A stretch of 64,000 nt of DNA, from positions 1 through 64,000 of the forward strand of contig CAJNDS010002540.1 in NCBI GenBank assembly GCA_905221605.1, in the 5' to 3' direction. This DNA comes from Symbiodinium natans. Its lineage: Eukaryota > Sar > Dinophyceae > Suessiales > Symbiodiniaceae. Below, in pieces: positions 1-10,089 of this stretch. The notes beneath the pieces were generated by a model. The model had not been told where the DNA came from. It was given only the letters and a program-made list of their open reading frames with translations, and made no database searches. Position 1 is the stretch's first letter, and the number at the start of each line of letters is the position of its first letter. The translations under genes and the position numbers were made by a program.

Positions 1-72
<72 letters not shown>

Positions 73-91
73 GAGACACACACACACACAC
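1..91. repeat. (CA)n microsatellite at window edge
   Basis: Almost pure CA dinucleotides from the first base to about 91, broken only by a few changes (CGCAGAGA) near 69-76. It may extend left of the window. A shorter CA tract sits at the same place in duplicate copy B (24,904-24,921), so the repeat predates the duplication and has changed length. Confidence 0.95.
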
Positions 92-299
92 ATGCACACA
101 TGCACTTATTTGGACTTAGACTTAGAGGAGCCCACCTATAGTGGGATGGTGTCCAACACCCGCCAATCGGGACGATGTCCCAAGGTCCCTGAAGCACCTG
201 AGAAGGCTTTCATCGGTTTTGAGGTTTCGGAACCCCGTGGCCACTAGCTGCTGATCTGACGGAGTTCTTTAGTGAAACTCCAAAAATCTGAAGCCCTGC

Positions 300-497
300 A
301 TGGAGAAACGGCTGGCCTTGCAGTCGATCTCCAAGTTCCTTGGCTTGCCAAAGAGAGTCGTTCTCAGAAGGCTAAACGCAACCTGTACAGTTCCCGACCC
401 TTCTCATGTTCCTCCCCAAGGTCACCTACAACCGAAGTTGCCTTGGCGGTTGCCGCAAGCTTTGGCACAAGGTGTGTCAGACTGGGGCCCTGGAGGC

Positions 498-544
<47 letters not shown>

Positions 545-870
545 TTTCGCCTTTGCGGGGGGCAGAAAGGAGACAGTGCAAGCATCACTGCTGTGGCCCG
601 GCTGTGCACATGCGGCACATGCGGCACATGCGTGCTGGCCTGACTTTGGTTGTCTTGCAATTTGAGCATCCAGAGCTCAAGCAGGCCGCTTGTAGTGCTA
701 CTGTGGTCAACCATGGGTGCCCATGCATTGCCGATCGAGTGTGGAAGGGGCCCGAAGGATCAATGACTTCAGCTCCATGGATGCATCCAAGTCTAATACA
801 TTCTTCATCCGACGTCTCACAGTGTGGCTGTTGCACTCGGTCATTAGGGCCCATTGAAGTTGTTTAGGTT
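300..870 (-). other. Duplicated block, possible further 3' exons
   Basis: The block aligns with 25,130-25,580 in copy B. Both copies keep open minus-strand stretches, for example one with GTEVIEP/GAEVIDP and one with KELGDRLQGQP. They are weaker than the exons upstream and I cannot fix splice sites. They probably hold the continuation of the Cys-module region of the gene. A CA microsatellite lies at 499-542. Confidence 0.35.
499..542. repeat. (CA)n microsatellite
   Basis: About 22 CA units. The aligned part of copy B has no such tract here, so this one arose or expanded after the duplication. Confidence 0.9.
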
Positions 871-993
871 CTAGGTTCGCAAAGCTTCCATTTGCCAAGT
901 TTGCTGGTGGAGATCGAAATGCAGTTCTCACATCTGGTTCCGTCCTCTTCGTCCCTCAAGCCTAGGTCCTAGGGGCCCCTCTGAAGCTTCCGC

Positions 994-1111
994 CAAGCTT
1001 CGTGCCCCAGCCCTCCGTCCACCTCCTTCGCCGCCGATGACGCCGGCGTCGGCCACCGTCGGTACGCCGAGCGCAAACGTGATTGTCCCGCAGCTCAATG
1101 TAGAAGCTGTC
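994..1111 (-). CDS. Gene A exon: Cys module with arginine-rich loop
   Basis: The exon begins after a CAG acceptor at 1,112-1,113 in phase 0 and reads DSFYIELRDNHVCARRTDGG, then an arginine run with a central His (RRRRHRRRRR) and then TEGWGTKLG. This is the second half of a module (DxFxI, CARRTD, GWG). The Arg-rich insert sits between CARRTD and GWG, the same place as in a module of the large exon. The 3' end at 994 is a guess based on a GC donor that is also present in copy B, where the exon has the same length (118 bp). Confidence 0.6.
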
Positions 1112-1752
1112 CTGCTTCAAGGCAGGCACGGGTGCCGTTGTGAATGATGCTACCCAGAACTCTGGGGGACTGCAGGTTGTAAGTTGGCTCAAACTTGCGT
1201 GTTCTCCTGCTAGGGAGACTGACGAACACAAGACGGACAAGGAGCGACCACTACTCAAACTGATTGATATTGAAGAAAATGGCACAATAACTTCAAGAAA
1301 GAAAAGAATGTGTCATCGTGAGTTAATATTTGCTGGTTCACAAGCCACAAGCGAAAACAGACTAGTTCTCGTCAAAACAACCCATTTTGTTTCCGGCATC
1401 TTTAATTGGGAGTAATCTCAGGTGTTGATTTCATATACTGATTCATGGGTGTGATGATGGCATCATTGGTTCAATCTTTATATACTGAGTTCTCTCGAAA
1501 GAGCTGAAAGACCCGCCGCTGATGCGTGAATTGGATTCTGCAGGGTTAGATATTTGACCCGCGGCAGGCTGAAAGGCGCAGCGCAACGAAACCAAGCTGA
1601 AGCTTCAAGTCTTCAAGATCTGCGAATCGCAGGTGCACCGGGGGGCTGCATTAAGTTGAGGCCCCGACCCCTCCCCCCCCCTCCTCCCCCCTTTTCGTGA
1701 CCACAACAAGAAAACCTGCCGCTCGTTTCAAGAAGTTGGCTGGCCACGAGTC

Positions 1753-1843
1753 CTCCTTGTCCGTGTCCATGGAGCGATACTCCCGGTTGCCTGCCAAGTC
1801 GTCGCAGCGGAGGCCCTTCTGCGCGAAGTGCACGCACTTCCTC
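1753..1843 (-). CDS. Gene A exon: end and start of Cys modules
   Basis: 91 bp that complete a NEKCV motif across the preceding splice and then read VHFAQKGLRCDDLAGN, ending in DTDKE. The acceptor GAGAG at 1,844-1,848 gives 1 nt plus 30 codons. The best donor is GA (GAG|GACTCG), and the next exon starts with GACAGC, so the intron is flanked by a short GAC direct repeat as described for dinoflagellate introns. It is identical to 26,142-26,232. Confidence 0.6.
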
Positions 1844-2027
1844 TCCGAAGCAGGGAAGAAAAAAGCTCACTTTTTTGGGGGGGGCTTTCCATGGGTCTTC
1901 CGGGTCTTCCAATATTCTCCCCTTATGTGTGGCATCGGGAGCCGAAGTGTTCTTCAAGCTTTGGTGCTGAGAACCCCAACTTGACGAAAATGAACAAAAG
2001 AACGCTGTGCTGTGCGCAGCAAGGAAC

Positions 2028-2136
2028 TCGTTGTGGCGGCTGGAGCCGATCGTCACCTTGGTCTTGCCCCAGAGCTGTTCGTATTGCTTGCACTGAACCC
2101 GCAAGTCCATGCCCCAACCACCCCCTGCGTCCTTGG
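2028..2136 (-). CDS. Gene A exon: Cys module core
   Basis: 109 bp in phase with both neighbours: two bases, then KDAGGGWGMDLRVQC, then KVTIGSSRHN, then two bases that become Glu in the next exon. The donor is GA|GTTCC and the acceptor TTCAG. It supplies the GWGM and TIGSS parts of the module whose first half ends the large exon. It is identical to 26,417-26,525. Confidence 0.75.
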
Positions 2137-2230
2137 CTGAAGTGCATCTGGAAATAATGAAATGGCATATGCCCAGTTGGCATTGAACTCTTTGCAATCA
2201 CACCCCGAAAACTCGATACCCAAAACTTAC

Positions 2231-3511
2231 CTCCCATGAGCGTCTGGGCATCCGTCCGCTTCACGCATAGATGGTTCGTGTGAGAATTCCAGATGTGGAA
2301 TTGGTCGCCGTTCTTGTGGTCGTTTGCACGCTTGTGGGCATTGCCGGCATCCCACTCGCATTTCACGCGGTGTGTAGGTAAGAGGCACTTCATATTGGTA
2401 TGGGACGTGCCGAAGTTGATGTCTTGAACTACGTAGTCAGTCTTGTGGCCTTTTGAATCGCACTCAAGGACAAGCTTCATGTCCCAGCCGAGGCTGTTGC
2501 GCCGGCGCCGTCGGTGACGGCGCCGCCGGCGCCGGCGGTGCTCCAAGTGACCACAAATGCGGCCACCCTCCTCGGTGATCTTGAATCCTGCATCTTCCTT
2601 GTCAAAGCCTAAGCGGTGGCCCCGGTTGCCTGACCACCAATGGCAATGCACCGGCTCAGGTGGCATCACGCACTTCTTGTCATGGTGCGTTGTGCCCAGT
2701 GGGACCAGGATGCCGCCTCCCCCGCCCTGATTGTTGTCCACCTTGCATGCCAACTCTAGCTCCATGCCCCATCCCGCATCCCATCGATCAACGCGCCGCA
2801 CGCACAAGGCTCTCGGGTCGTTTTTGTCATTGGGATTCCGGTAGACATGGAAGCGATCGCCATGCTTGTCGTGTGCATTGGCCCGGTACTTCTTGTTCCC
2901 AGCCTCCTTGATGCAGTTCACGTTGGAGAAGGTCTTGCCACAGAGCTCCCCGCCTTTACGGTTGCTGCCAATGTACTCAATGGTGACCCCGGCCTTGTTC
3001 ATGGCGAGCTCGCGGGAATTGTCCTTCTCGGCCATCTCAAAGCCAAGGATCCGAACCCATTTGCCTACCGTGCCCAGCACGGGGATGCTCACACCCAGGA
3101 GAACATCCACGCCCACAGAGACCCCGGTAGGTCCTCGGGCATTGAACATGCTCTGAAGGCAGTTGTACTCTCCGTGGCCTTGCTTCCCACAGTGGTTGTA
3201 GACAGCTGGTGTGAGGTCTCCCAGGTTCAAGTTCACCTCCAAAGGTGCCGCCAAACCCAAGGGAGGTGGGATGAAGATTGGAAGGCTTAGTGTGATCGTC
3301 ATCTTGTTGATGAAGGGGTAGTAGGCCACTTTAGCGATCCCTGCACATGCGGACCAGCCGATGGCATCGGCAATCTTTCCGAGCACGCCGCCAATGCACA
3401 AGGTGACTGCGGCCCAGATGTGGAAGCTCGTGAAGAAGGCCGCGGCACCGTTGCACGACGCCACGGACACGCCGAAGCTTAGAATGAACCTTCGGGGGAC
3501 TGCTCCCTGCT
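2231..3511 (-). CDS. Gene A large exon: hydrophobic region plus Cys-module repeats
   Basis: The exon is 1,281 bp with no stop (427 residues). It follows a strong acceptor (pyrimidine-rich tract, then ACACAG) and ends at a canonical donor (GGGAG|GTAAGTTTTG). I do not recognise the family. Residues about 1-60 are hydrophobic (for example AAAFFTSFHIWAAVTLCIGG) and could enter or cross a membrane. The middle has paired Cys and a Gly/Val-rich stretch. From about residue 215 come three roughly 90-residue repeats with AGN or SGN, GDxFxI, CVxRxD, GWGM and NxKC. In the second repeat the RTD position is replaced by a run of Arg around one His, made of CGG/CGC codons (2,499-2,541). Even Cys spacing suggests disulfides and an extracellular or lumenal setting (inference). 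The copy at 26,620-27,900 has exactly the same length and about 97% identity outside the fully identical part. Confidence 0.85.
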
Positions 3512-3528
3512 CTGTGTAGAGGGAAGCC

Positions 3529-3531
<3 letters not shown>

Positions 3532-3568
<37 letters not shown>
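3532..3568. repeat. (GA)n tract at a splice acceptor
   Basis: 37 bp of GA. On the coding (minus) strand it is (CT)n lying about 20 nt upstream of the acceptor of the large exon, so it works as part of the pyrimidine tract. The matching tract in copy B is about 78 bp pure and about 100 bp overall. Confidence 0.9.
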
Positions 3569-3574
<6 letters not shown>

Positions 3575-5338
3575 TCTTCTGGTGAATAACACGCCCCACT
3601 CCCCTCCACCCCTCCCCAAACTCAACAAGACCAGAACACGAGAGAGCGTCGCCAGGTTTCACTCCTTAGCTCCCATGCCAATAGAAAGCGAGCGCATCGC
3701 TGAGTCCAGCTTCGAAACATCTCTTTTCGCTGCATATGTTCTCCCCCAAGAAAATTCAACTGCACGAAGGGACTGTGGCGTGCGGCGCGCCCGAAACGCT
3801 TAAAAAATCTGGGATCTGGCATGCGATGTCCCGGAAGCCCAAGTACGACCTCGGGGGAGCACCTCCCCAAACTCCCTTGTGCGCTGCCCGACCTCCATGT
3901 AGAGATAGAGTCTCTTTGGTCGCTACGAATACTCTAGGCCACTAAGCTTCTCTTGCCTCGAACAGGACACATAGCCGTGCACGCTGAGTGGAGAGCTAAC
4001 ATGGCTAAGTCCGGCCGAGACTCCAAAGCACACGGAGCACTCACCGCTGACGCAACTCTGCGGGCCCTTGAGAAGGGTCCACGAAAAGGAAAAGCCGATA
4101 CTGTGGAAAGGCTTCCACACAGAACTTACATAACTCGTACCCTAGAACGGAGGCTTTCTTATGATCGCATCATATGGGGTATCATATGGTAGTAGTATCA
4201 CAAGAAAAGTCTCATAGGCGACCTCTCACAGACCTACAAACATGAAATCTTGGTTTGCCAAGAAGAGCTTCTCTTGACTCCAAGTTTGGTCCCAAGGTTC
4301 TAGAACCTTCGCAGGCGAGAGTGCCCTCAGGATCTCGCCCTCTATACTATGCCTTTCTGACCATGCATCCTCTGCTTCATTATGAAGGCCACTCGCAGAG
4401 TGGGGGCGGGGTCATTTTGAAGCCAATATCACCCACTATCTTCTATAAAGATGATTCGGGGGTACCCAAATTGTAGGGTTCCCTTTCTGGGGGTCGCCCC
4501 ATGCGCACGGCTAAACATACAGTACCATTTCTAACCGCAAACCCTGAACCCTCCCCAAATATCTCGAGCACCTCAGCTTACGGTACTTCGTTTGATCCTG
4601 CTCTGCGAAGCCTAGCTATGCAAATGCCTCGCTGAAATGTGTTGTAGCATGACCCGTCCTTGATCATAGTCGTCAATGCGGACAGGTGATCAAAGGCCAG
4701 ACCACCACCCCCCATGCACTGGCCGCTGACCTCTCAAAGATCATCTTGGGGCCATGCTGCAAGGAGTCTTGAAGGGATTACTGAGTCATCCATTGGATGA
4801 TTTTCGAGCATCTCTCGCTGTGGTCTCTGTGTAGATTGCATGCAAGCATCCCTTCGCAGACTTTCTGCGAAAAAACACAGTGAAGTTCCCTAGAAGGAGG
4901 ATCTTACATACTGTTCCATGTTGCCGCGATCTGACCTGGGCCTCCGGTGTTTGTCTCTCTGACTCTGTGGAAATGCTTCCTTGTGGTTCGTATGGATTCA
5001 GAAGATACGCTGTCCGGAGCAAAGTCATCTTCTTTGTAGATACGCTTCTTCTGGTTCTGAGGCTGTCTAACAGTCACCACAGATCCGGTGGATCTTGGAA
5101 AGGGTGCTCTTGTCTCAACAGTCGACTGAGAGGCTGGGGGCCCAGAACCCTTGCTTTACAAGAAGAGCCACTTGAGGGAATCTAAGGGAATCTAGGGTGC
5201 TCATTGGAGCGATGCAGCAGTCAGGAACCTTTCGTGGTATCTGAGAACCTGAGGCCTCCATTCATATCACATAACCACCTCCCCCCCCCCAACAAAACAG
5301 GAACTCCTGGGGCGGATTCCCAGAAATTTGGCAAAAAA
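3569..5338 (-). other. Intronic sequence, no exon recognised
   Basis: Collinear with 28,572-30,113 of copy B, with many substitutions and indels in all frames. No open stretch shows codon-like conservation between the copies. I read this as part of the long intron between exons 8,527-8,606 and 2,231-3,511. Confidence 0.5.
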
Positions 5339-5837
5339 GAGCAACAACGCGCGGACGCTTTGTAAACGCGCGCGGAGAAGCGTGTTCACGGCACGTGCAC
5401 TTTTAGGGGGGGTTTCATAAATGCATTTCGCGTGGCCTGCGTGGGATGGAATACACCTGTCCTAGAACTGAAAGTGCGTGACAACGTTTTTTTTTGGATT
5501 ATTTTGGGGACGGAACCATGTCAAGTTCCGTCCAAAATGACCGTTTCGCTCGAGACGTCCTGCCGACGCTTTTCTTGCGTTTTTGTTTTTTTTTGGTTTT
5601 GTGTGCAGCGGTTGTTGCTTTGCTTTGAACACGTACGTACACGTACGTTCTCCAAGACAGGTAAACTTCTTCGTTTTGACGAGCGAAAACCACAGGAAAA
5701 GCGGGCGTGGCGGAAAGGGCGCTTGCCGACATACCTTTAAAAAACCATGAACCCGCAACCGTACAGACACCGTCAACCCCGATCCCGAACCCTGTAAGCC
5801 TCGCCACGACAAGAGAGTTTTCGTTGGGAGCAGGTTT

Positions 5838-6085
5838 CGGGTTTAGGGTAGAGGGTTTATGTATCTGCGGTGCCCGCGGAAGGTTTAGGGTTTAGGTTTG
5901 AGGGTTTGGATACTTTGACCTGCAGTGCTCGGAGGAGGTTAAGGGTTTAGGGTAGAGTTTTTGTGGTACCTGCCGTCCTCGAAGAAGGTCAAGGGTTTAG
6001 CCTAATTTAGGGTTGAGGGCTTGGGGACTTTGGCCTGCACTGCTCGGAGGAGGTTCAGGGTTTAGGCTTGAGGGCTTCGGGGTTA
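5838..6085 (+). repeat. Degenerate telomere-like (TTTAGGG) tract
   Basis: Many GGGTTTAGGG and GGTTTAGGGTTTAGG pieces are mixed with longer units that recur every 60-80 bp (TTTGACCTGCAGTGCTCGGA, TTTGGCCTGCACTGCTCGGA). The G-rich strand is the plus strand. It lies inside the inverted-repeat-bounded insertion. Confidence 0.75.
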
Positions 6086-6185
6086 AGCCTGGTGTCAAGT
6101 GCGTTTCAGTCCCACAGCCATGCTCGATCCAGTCTGGCGTCGCAAAATGCATGAGGCGCATGCCCAATCGCTAGCCTTCGGCTGT

Positions 6186-6759
6186 CGCGGCCAATCGCAC
6201 GCACTGGTAACACGGACGTAAGCATCGTTCGGGCATGGATGCTCTGGCCAATCGCACGCACTGGTAACACGGACGTAAGCATCGTGCGGGCATGGATGCT
6301 CTGGCCAATCGCACGCACTGGTAACACGGACGTAATCATCGTGCGGGCATGGATGCTCTGGCCAATCGCACGCACTGGTAACACGGACGTAATCATCGTG
6401 CGGGCATGGATGCTAGCTCTGGCCAATCGCACGCACTGGTAACACGGACGTAATCATCGTGCGGGCATGGATGCTCTGGCGAATCGCACGCACTGGTAAC
6501 ACGGACGTAATCATCGTGCGGGCATGGATGCTCTGGCCAATCGCACGCACTGGTAACACGGACGTAATCATCGCGCGGGCATGGATGCTCTGGCCAATCG
6601 CACGCACTGGTAACACGGACGTAATCATCGTGCGGGCATGGATGCTCTGGCCAATCGCACGCACTGGTAACACAGACGTAATCATCGTGCGGGCATGGAT
6701 GCTCTGGCCAATCGCACGCACTGGTAACACGGACGTAATCATCGTGCGGGCATGGATGC
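6186..6759. repeat. 57-bp minisatellite, about ten units
   Basis: Unit starts (TCTGGCCAAT) are at 6243, 6300, 6357, 6418, 6475, 6532, 6589, 6646, 6703 and 6760. All steps are 57 bp except one of 61 bp, where TAGC is inserted. A first diverged unit starts near 6186 and a partial one runs past 6760. Units differ by one or two bases. Because 57 is a multiple of three and the unit has few stops, several frames on both strands stay open and give 19-residue repeats; I regard these as by-products rather than genes. Confidence 0.95.
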
Positions 6760-6816
6760 TCTGGCCAATCGCACGGACTGGAAACAGAAACGTAAGCATT
6801 TCCGGCATGCCAACCA

Positions 6817-6846
6817 CGGAAAACACCGCAATGCCGGTGTTTTCCG
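6817..6846. repeat. Perfect 12-bp hairpin
   Basis: CGGAAAACACCG is followed by a 6-nt loop (CAATGC) and its exact reverse complement CGGTGTTTTCCG. It lies just after the 57-bp array inside the inserted element. Related half-sites recur at 6,940-6,960. Confidence 0.8.
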
Positions 6847-8526
6847 CATGTTAGCGCCGCGAAGCACTGTAAATACCGATGTTTCAGCCACATACAGAAA
6901 CGTGAAAAGTGGACAGCCGGAATCACCGGTGGCAGTGGTGTTTTCGGCATGTGAAGCACACGAAACACTGTAAATACCGATGGAATCGGCATATGCTGAA
7001 CGCGCGTTTACAGAGCGTCCGAGCCAACAACAACGACTCTCCCTGGAATGAGAGTGTTGTGTCAGATTTGGGCCCTGACGGGCGTTGTGTTCTGAAATGT
7101 TCTGAGGCTGCTGCGCAAAAGCTGCATTCAAATGCGCCACCAGTGCAGGGACCCAGACCGATGCCCTTGGACTTGAAGCTTTCGGCGACCTGAGGGGTCA
7201 CTTTTTAACCCCCAACCTCCAACAGTTTGTGAAGGCAGCTACAGTCTCCTCCTTCCTGCGCAACCCAAGGGCAGTCTCTCGCTCTCTCCCTCCCTGCCTC
7301 TATTTGGCAGCCTGAGGGTTTTCCTTCCGGGCTGAATGACTCAACTGCCTCAAAACCTTCGAAGCCCCTCGGTAGCCCCGAAGAGGGAAGCCTCCAACAA
7401 GGCCGCGCTGGACAAGGACTTCTTGGCCTTCCGGAGTCGGGCCATGATACCTCTGGGAACTCAGAAGAGGCTTTTCTTCCGGGGTTTTGGGGGTGATCTT
7501 GGGGCATCTGCTTGGGAGAGTCCGCGGGGGGGGGGCTTTCCCTTTGCGCTTGGCAGCTACTGGCGTTGAAGAGTAAGCTGGGTGCTTTTCCGCTGTCTTT
7601 TCTAGGCAACGTTCAAGAGGAAAGCTGGTTCAAGCAGAACGCAGATCGAAAGGCGCATGATTTCCGAAGGGACACTTATGTATACCTGATTTGCAACTAG
7701 ACGGATTCACAGAAACCACGTAGGCACTCTTCACATTTGTCTGCCAGTGAATGGACCACTAAAGACCTAAACCAGGCACGATGCATGACATGTGGTCGAT
7801 GTCCACAAGCAAAGGGTGGGGAGGGTGGGGAGGGTGGCTTGAAAAACACAATTTATGAGGCTACTTGAATCCAAAGTATCCTTTGTGTTTTGCTTGGAGT
7901 CAGGAGGTCCGAAAGTGAGCTTTCTAAAAAGGGGATGCATGATGGGGGCCGACAAGCAACAAAATTAATGAAGACGCGCGTTCGTTGGGGATATCTGATG
8001 GGATAATCGGGGAGGGGTAAATCTCTACGTGCTGTCCTCACAAAGGCTCCTGGCTGTTCTGTTTGCGGCCAAGACTCTCGGCCTTAGGGTCTCCAACTCC
8101 TCAGAGTGCTGCGCATCACCTGTCGCTTCGAGGAGGTCTGATAAACAAAACAACCAAGATACCAAGGTCCTTGACGGGTTCAAGTACCTGTATCGTAGGC
8201 ATAATTCTTGGTCTCCACCGGGGGAGGGTTTATACTTCTGGGGGTACTTGAGGGCCTAGGTATAAGCATGCGGCATACGTACTTGGACACAACAAGTTGA
8301 AGAAGGGATTCCCTTTGCATGACCACCTAAAAGGGCATACCGAAGCAAAAGAACATCTCAGAGATTCTCCTGCACACCCCCGCACGCACACGCACGCACA
8401 CGCACACGACAACCGCAAAGAAGTGTCTGGCTGTGTAATGTAGAGAACAAAGCAACAAAAAACTAGGGTCGGGATTGGGGGTGTACTCCCCTGTAACCCT
8501 GCAGTTCCTCAATCTTCAGGCTCGAC

Positions 8527-8606
8527 TGTAGCGGCAAGAAGCAAAGCAACGAAGGCTGCTGGCGAGTGCAGAGACAGTCGACGTAGTTTTGGATTGCTGG
8601 ACTCTC
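8527..8606 (-). CDS. Gene A small exon (Cys-containing)
   Basis: 80 bp that read ESPAIQNYVDCLCTRQQ and then PSLLCFLPL. The acceptor GGCAG and donor CA|GTCGAG are both kept in copy B (31,755-31,834; donor CA|GTAGAC). The five differences between copies are all synonymous, which is strong support for this frame. The family is unknown. Confidence 0.75.
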
Positions 8607-9040
8607 CTGCCATGGGGTTGCAGTGTCCCATGCTCTTGAGACCATCTGCCCTCACAGGCCTCTCCGCTCTCAGAAAGGGGTGGGGGTGGGGGTGGGGGGG
8701 GGTGGACCCAGCATTGGAGACTTTCTTTGGAACAATGTGGTTGTGCGCTGCCCAACAACGGAGCATGGTGCTCGTGTGGCTGGACATGCGTGGCGAAGAC
8801 TCGATCTCACAAAGGAAGTGTGTGACTCAACGCTCTCTGGGTGTATTGCGCATCCCAAAACAAATCCTCTGCACAGGACCAGGTCGTTGGCTAAACACGA
8901 ACTTCTTGACTCCTTGTTGTGAGCGTTGCGGGGGGGGGGTGGTATGCCCTGCCCTGGCGCCACAGTCACCTGGCTCCCTACTAGCACAACCCCAACCTCA
9001 ACTCGATGCAATAGGTCTTACATCTGACAACAAAGCCCGC

Positions 9041-9125
9041 AGATGTCCTTGACCCAATCTGCTGCTTCAGTGAAGGTCCCGTTGCAATACTTCTCCACCG
9101 TGAAGCCATGCACATGCTCCTTGCT
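9041..9125 (-). CDS. Gene A small exon
   Basis: 85 bp that read SKEHVHGFTVEKYCNGTF and then TEAADWVKDI. Copy B (32,355-32,439) has the same length with three synonymous changes and one replacement. Similarity between the copies stops right after ACATCT, where both have a GC dinucleotide, so a GC donor is likely. Its phase does not join directly to 8,527-8,606, so an exon may be missing between them. Confidence 0.6.
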
Positions 9126-9971
9126 CTGAGCATTCTGGTGACTGTTTAGACCTCAAAATCCTCAAAGTAGTTGGAAGCAGGTTTGGGGAAACCACACCAT
9201 ATATGCTGAGCCAGCGCTGAGCCAGCAGTGATGAAGCACAAGACTTGAGAGGAAATTTCAGAGCCCTCTGCACAGTGGTCGCTGACCTTCGGCGAAGGTT
9301 TCAGAACCGGACTAATCGAGCCCGGGCCAATGAGACTTTGGTTGCTTCGAGACAATGTGGAGGCCGTGCCTTCCGATTGCCCACATTCCTCCCTCTCCCC
9401 TTTGAAACAGAGCGAGGCTCGTAGTGCTTGAGATCGATCAACCGCAAGCGGCTCATGGTTGGCAGGTGCCTCAGCTATGCAAAGGTGCATGTTGCTTCGA
9501 GTTTGAACTTAGATTGAACTCGGAGCGCTCAGAGCAGATGGTTTGCGTGACTTCTGCATTTATCGTACAAGTTGGTATTGAAAAGCTGTGCAACCATCTC
9601 AAAGCTCTCGTTGTGTGAGCATCCTACTCCCTTCGCTGCTCACTAGAACATGGTCACACCATGCGCTCTTCTATGGGCAACCGGTGAAGCTCTCAATTTC
9701 CATCTTCCAGATATCTCAGATGGCTCTTTCTGTCCTATGCCCTCTTTAGTATTTTTATGCCGGAAGCTTGCAGAGAACCAAAGCTTTTCCAAAGAGCAAC
9801 AAGTGGTTACAGACTGTTGTTGGATGAGGATGCACGAGGTAAAGCATGATGATACCAGTGCTGAGAAACTCCACGCTACGCTTGTGGGTTGGTGCGACCC
9901 TCTGTCCCTGCGACTCTCCGCCTGTGTATGCTTCAGTCTATCGAAAGCTGCACTGAATCACTGTGCAGTAC

Positions 9972-10081
9972 AGATGCTCCGCGCTCTTCTGCGTGGCATT
10001 GTGCAATCGAGCCTTGAACGTAGCGACGGATTCGTCGCCACCCTTGAGCAGCTTCACAAACTGGTGCCCCACGCCGTTTTC
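9972..10081 (-). CDS. Gene A small exon (helical)
   Basis: 110 bp after an AACAG acceptor that read ENGVGHQFVKLLKGGDESV and then ATFKARLHNATQKSAEH. Copy B (33,241-33,347) differs by eight synonymous changes, one replacement and one missing codon. The shared donor is CATCT|GTACTG. Predicted helical; function unknown. Confidence 0.75.
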
Positions 10082-10089
10082 CTGTTTAG

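Larger units (their letters stand above)
5349..7020. mobile_element. Inserted element with terminal inverted repeats, copy A only
   Basis: Copy B reads straight across this site (near 30,114-30,150), while copy A carries about 1.67 kb extra. The ends are inverted repeats: 5,352-5,372 and the reverse complement of 7,001-7,021 match at 20 of 21 positions (core GTAAACGCGCG). Flanking GAGCAACAAC (5,339-5,348) and GAGCCAACAAC (7,021-7,031) look like a slightly degraded target-site duplication of about 10 bp. Inside are degenerate telomere-like repeats, a 57-bp minisatellite and a perfect hairpin, and no convincing transposase. Target duplications of 8-11 bp fit hAT or Mutator-type elements, so a non-autonomous DNA transposon is my best reading. 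Confidence 0.7.

Noticed and set aside
272-867. Plus-strand open frames with runs of Thr-His
   Set aside because: They are translations of the CA microsatellite at 499-542 and surrounding non-coding sequence.
5628-5652. CGTACGTACACGTACGT palindrome as a regulatory site
   Set aside because: Short simple palindromic repeat inside the inserted element; nothing links it to a promoter.
6106-6992. Minus- and plus-strand repeat proteins over the 57-bp array
   Set aside because: All frames are open because the unit is 57 bp and stop-poor; no start context, splice support or counterpart in copy B.
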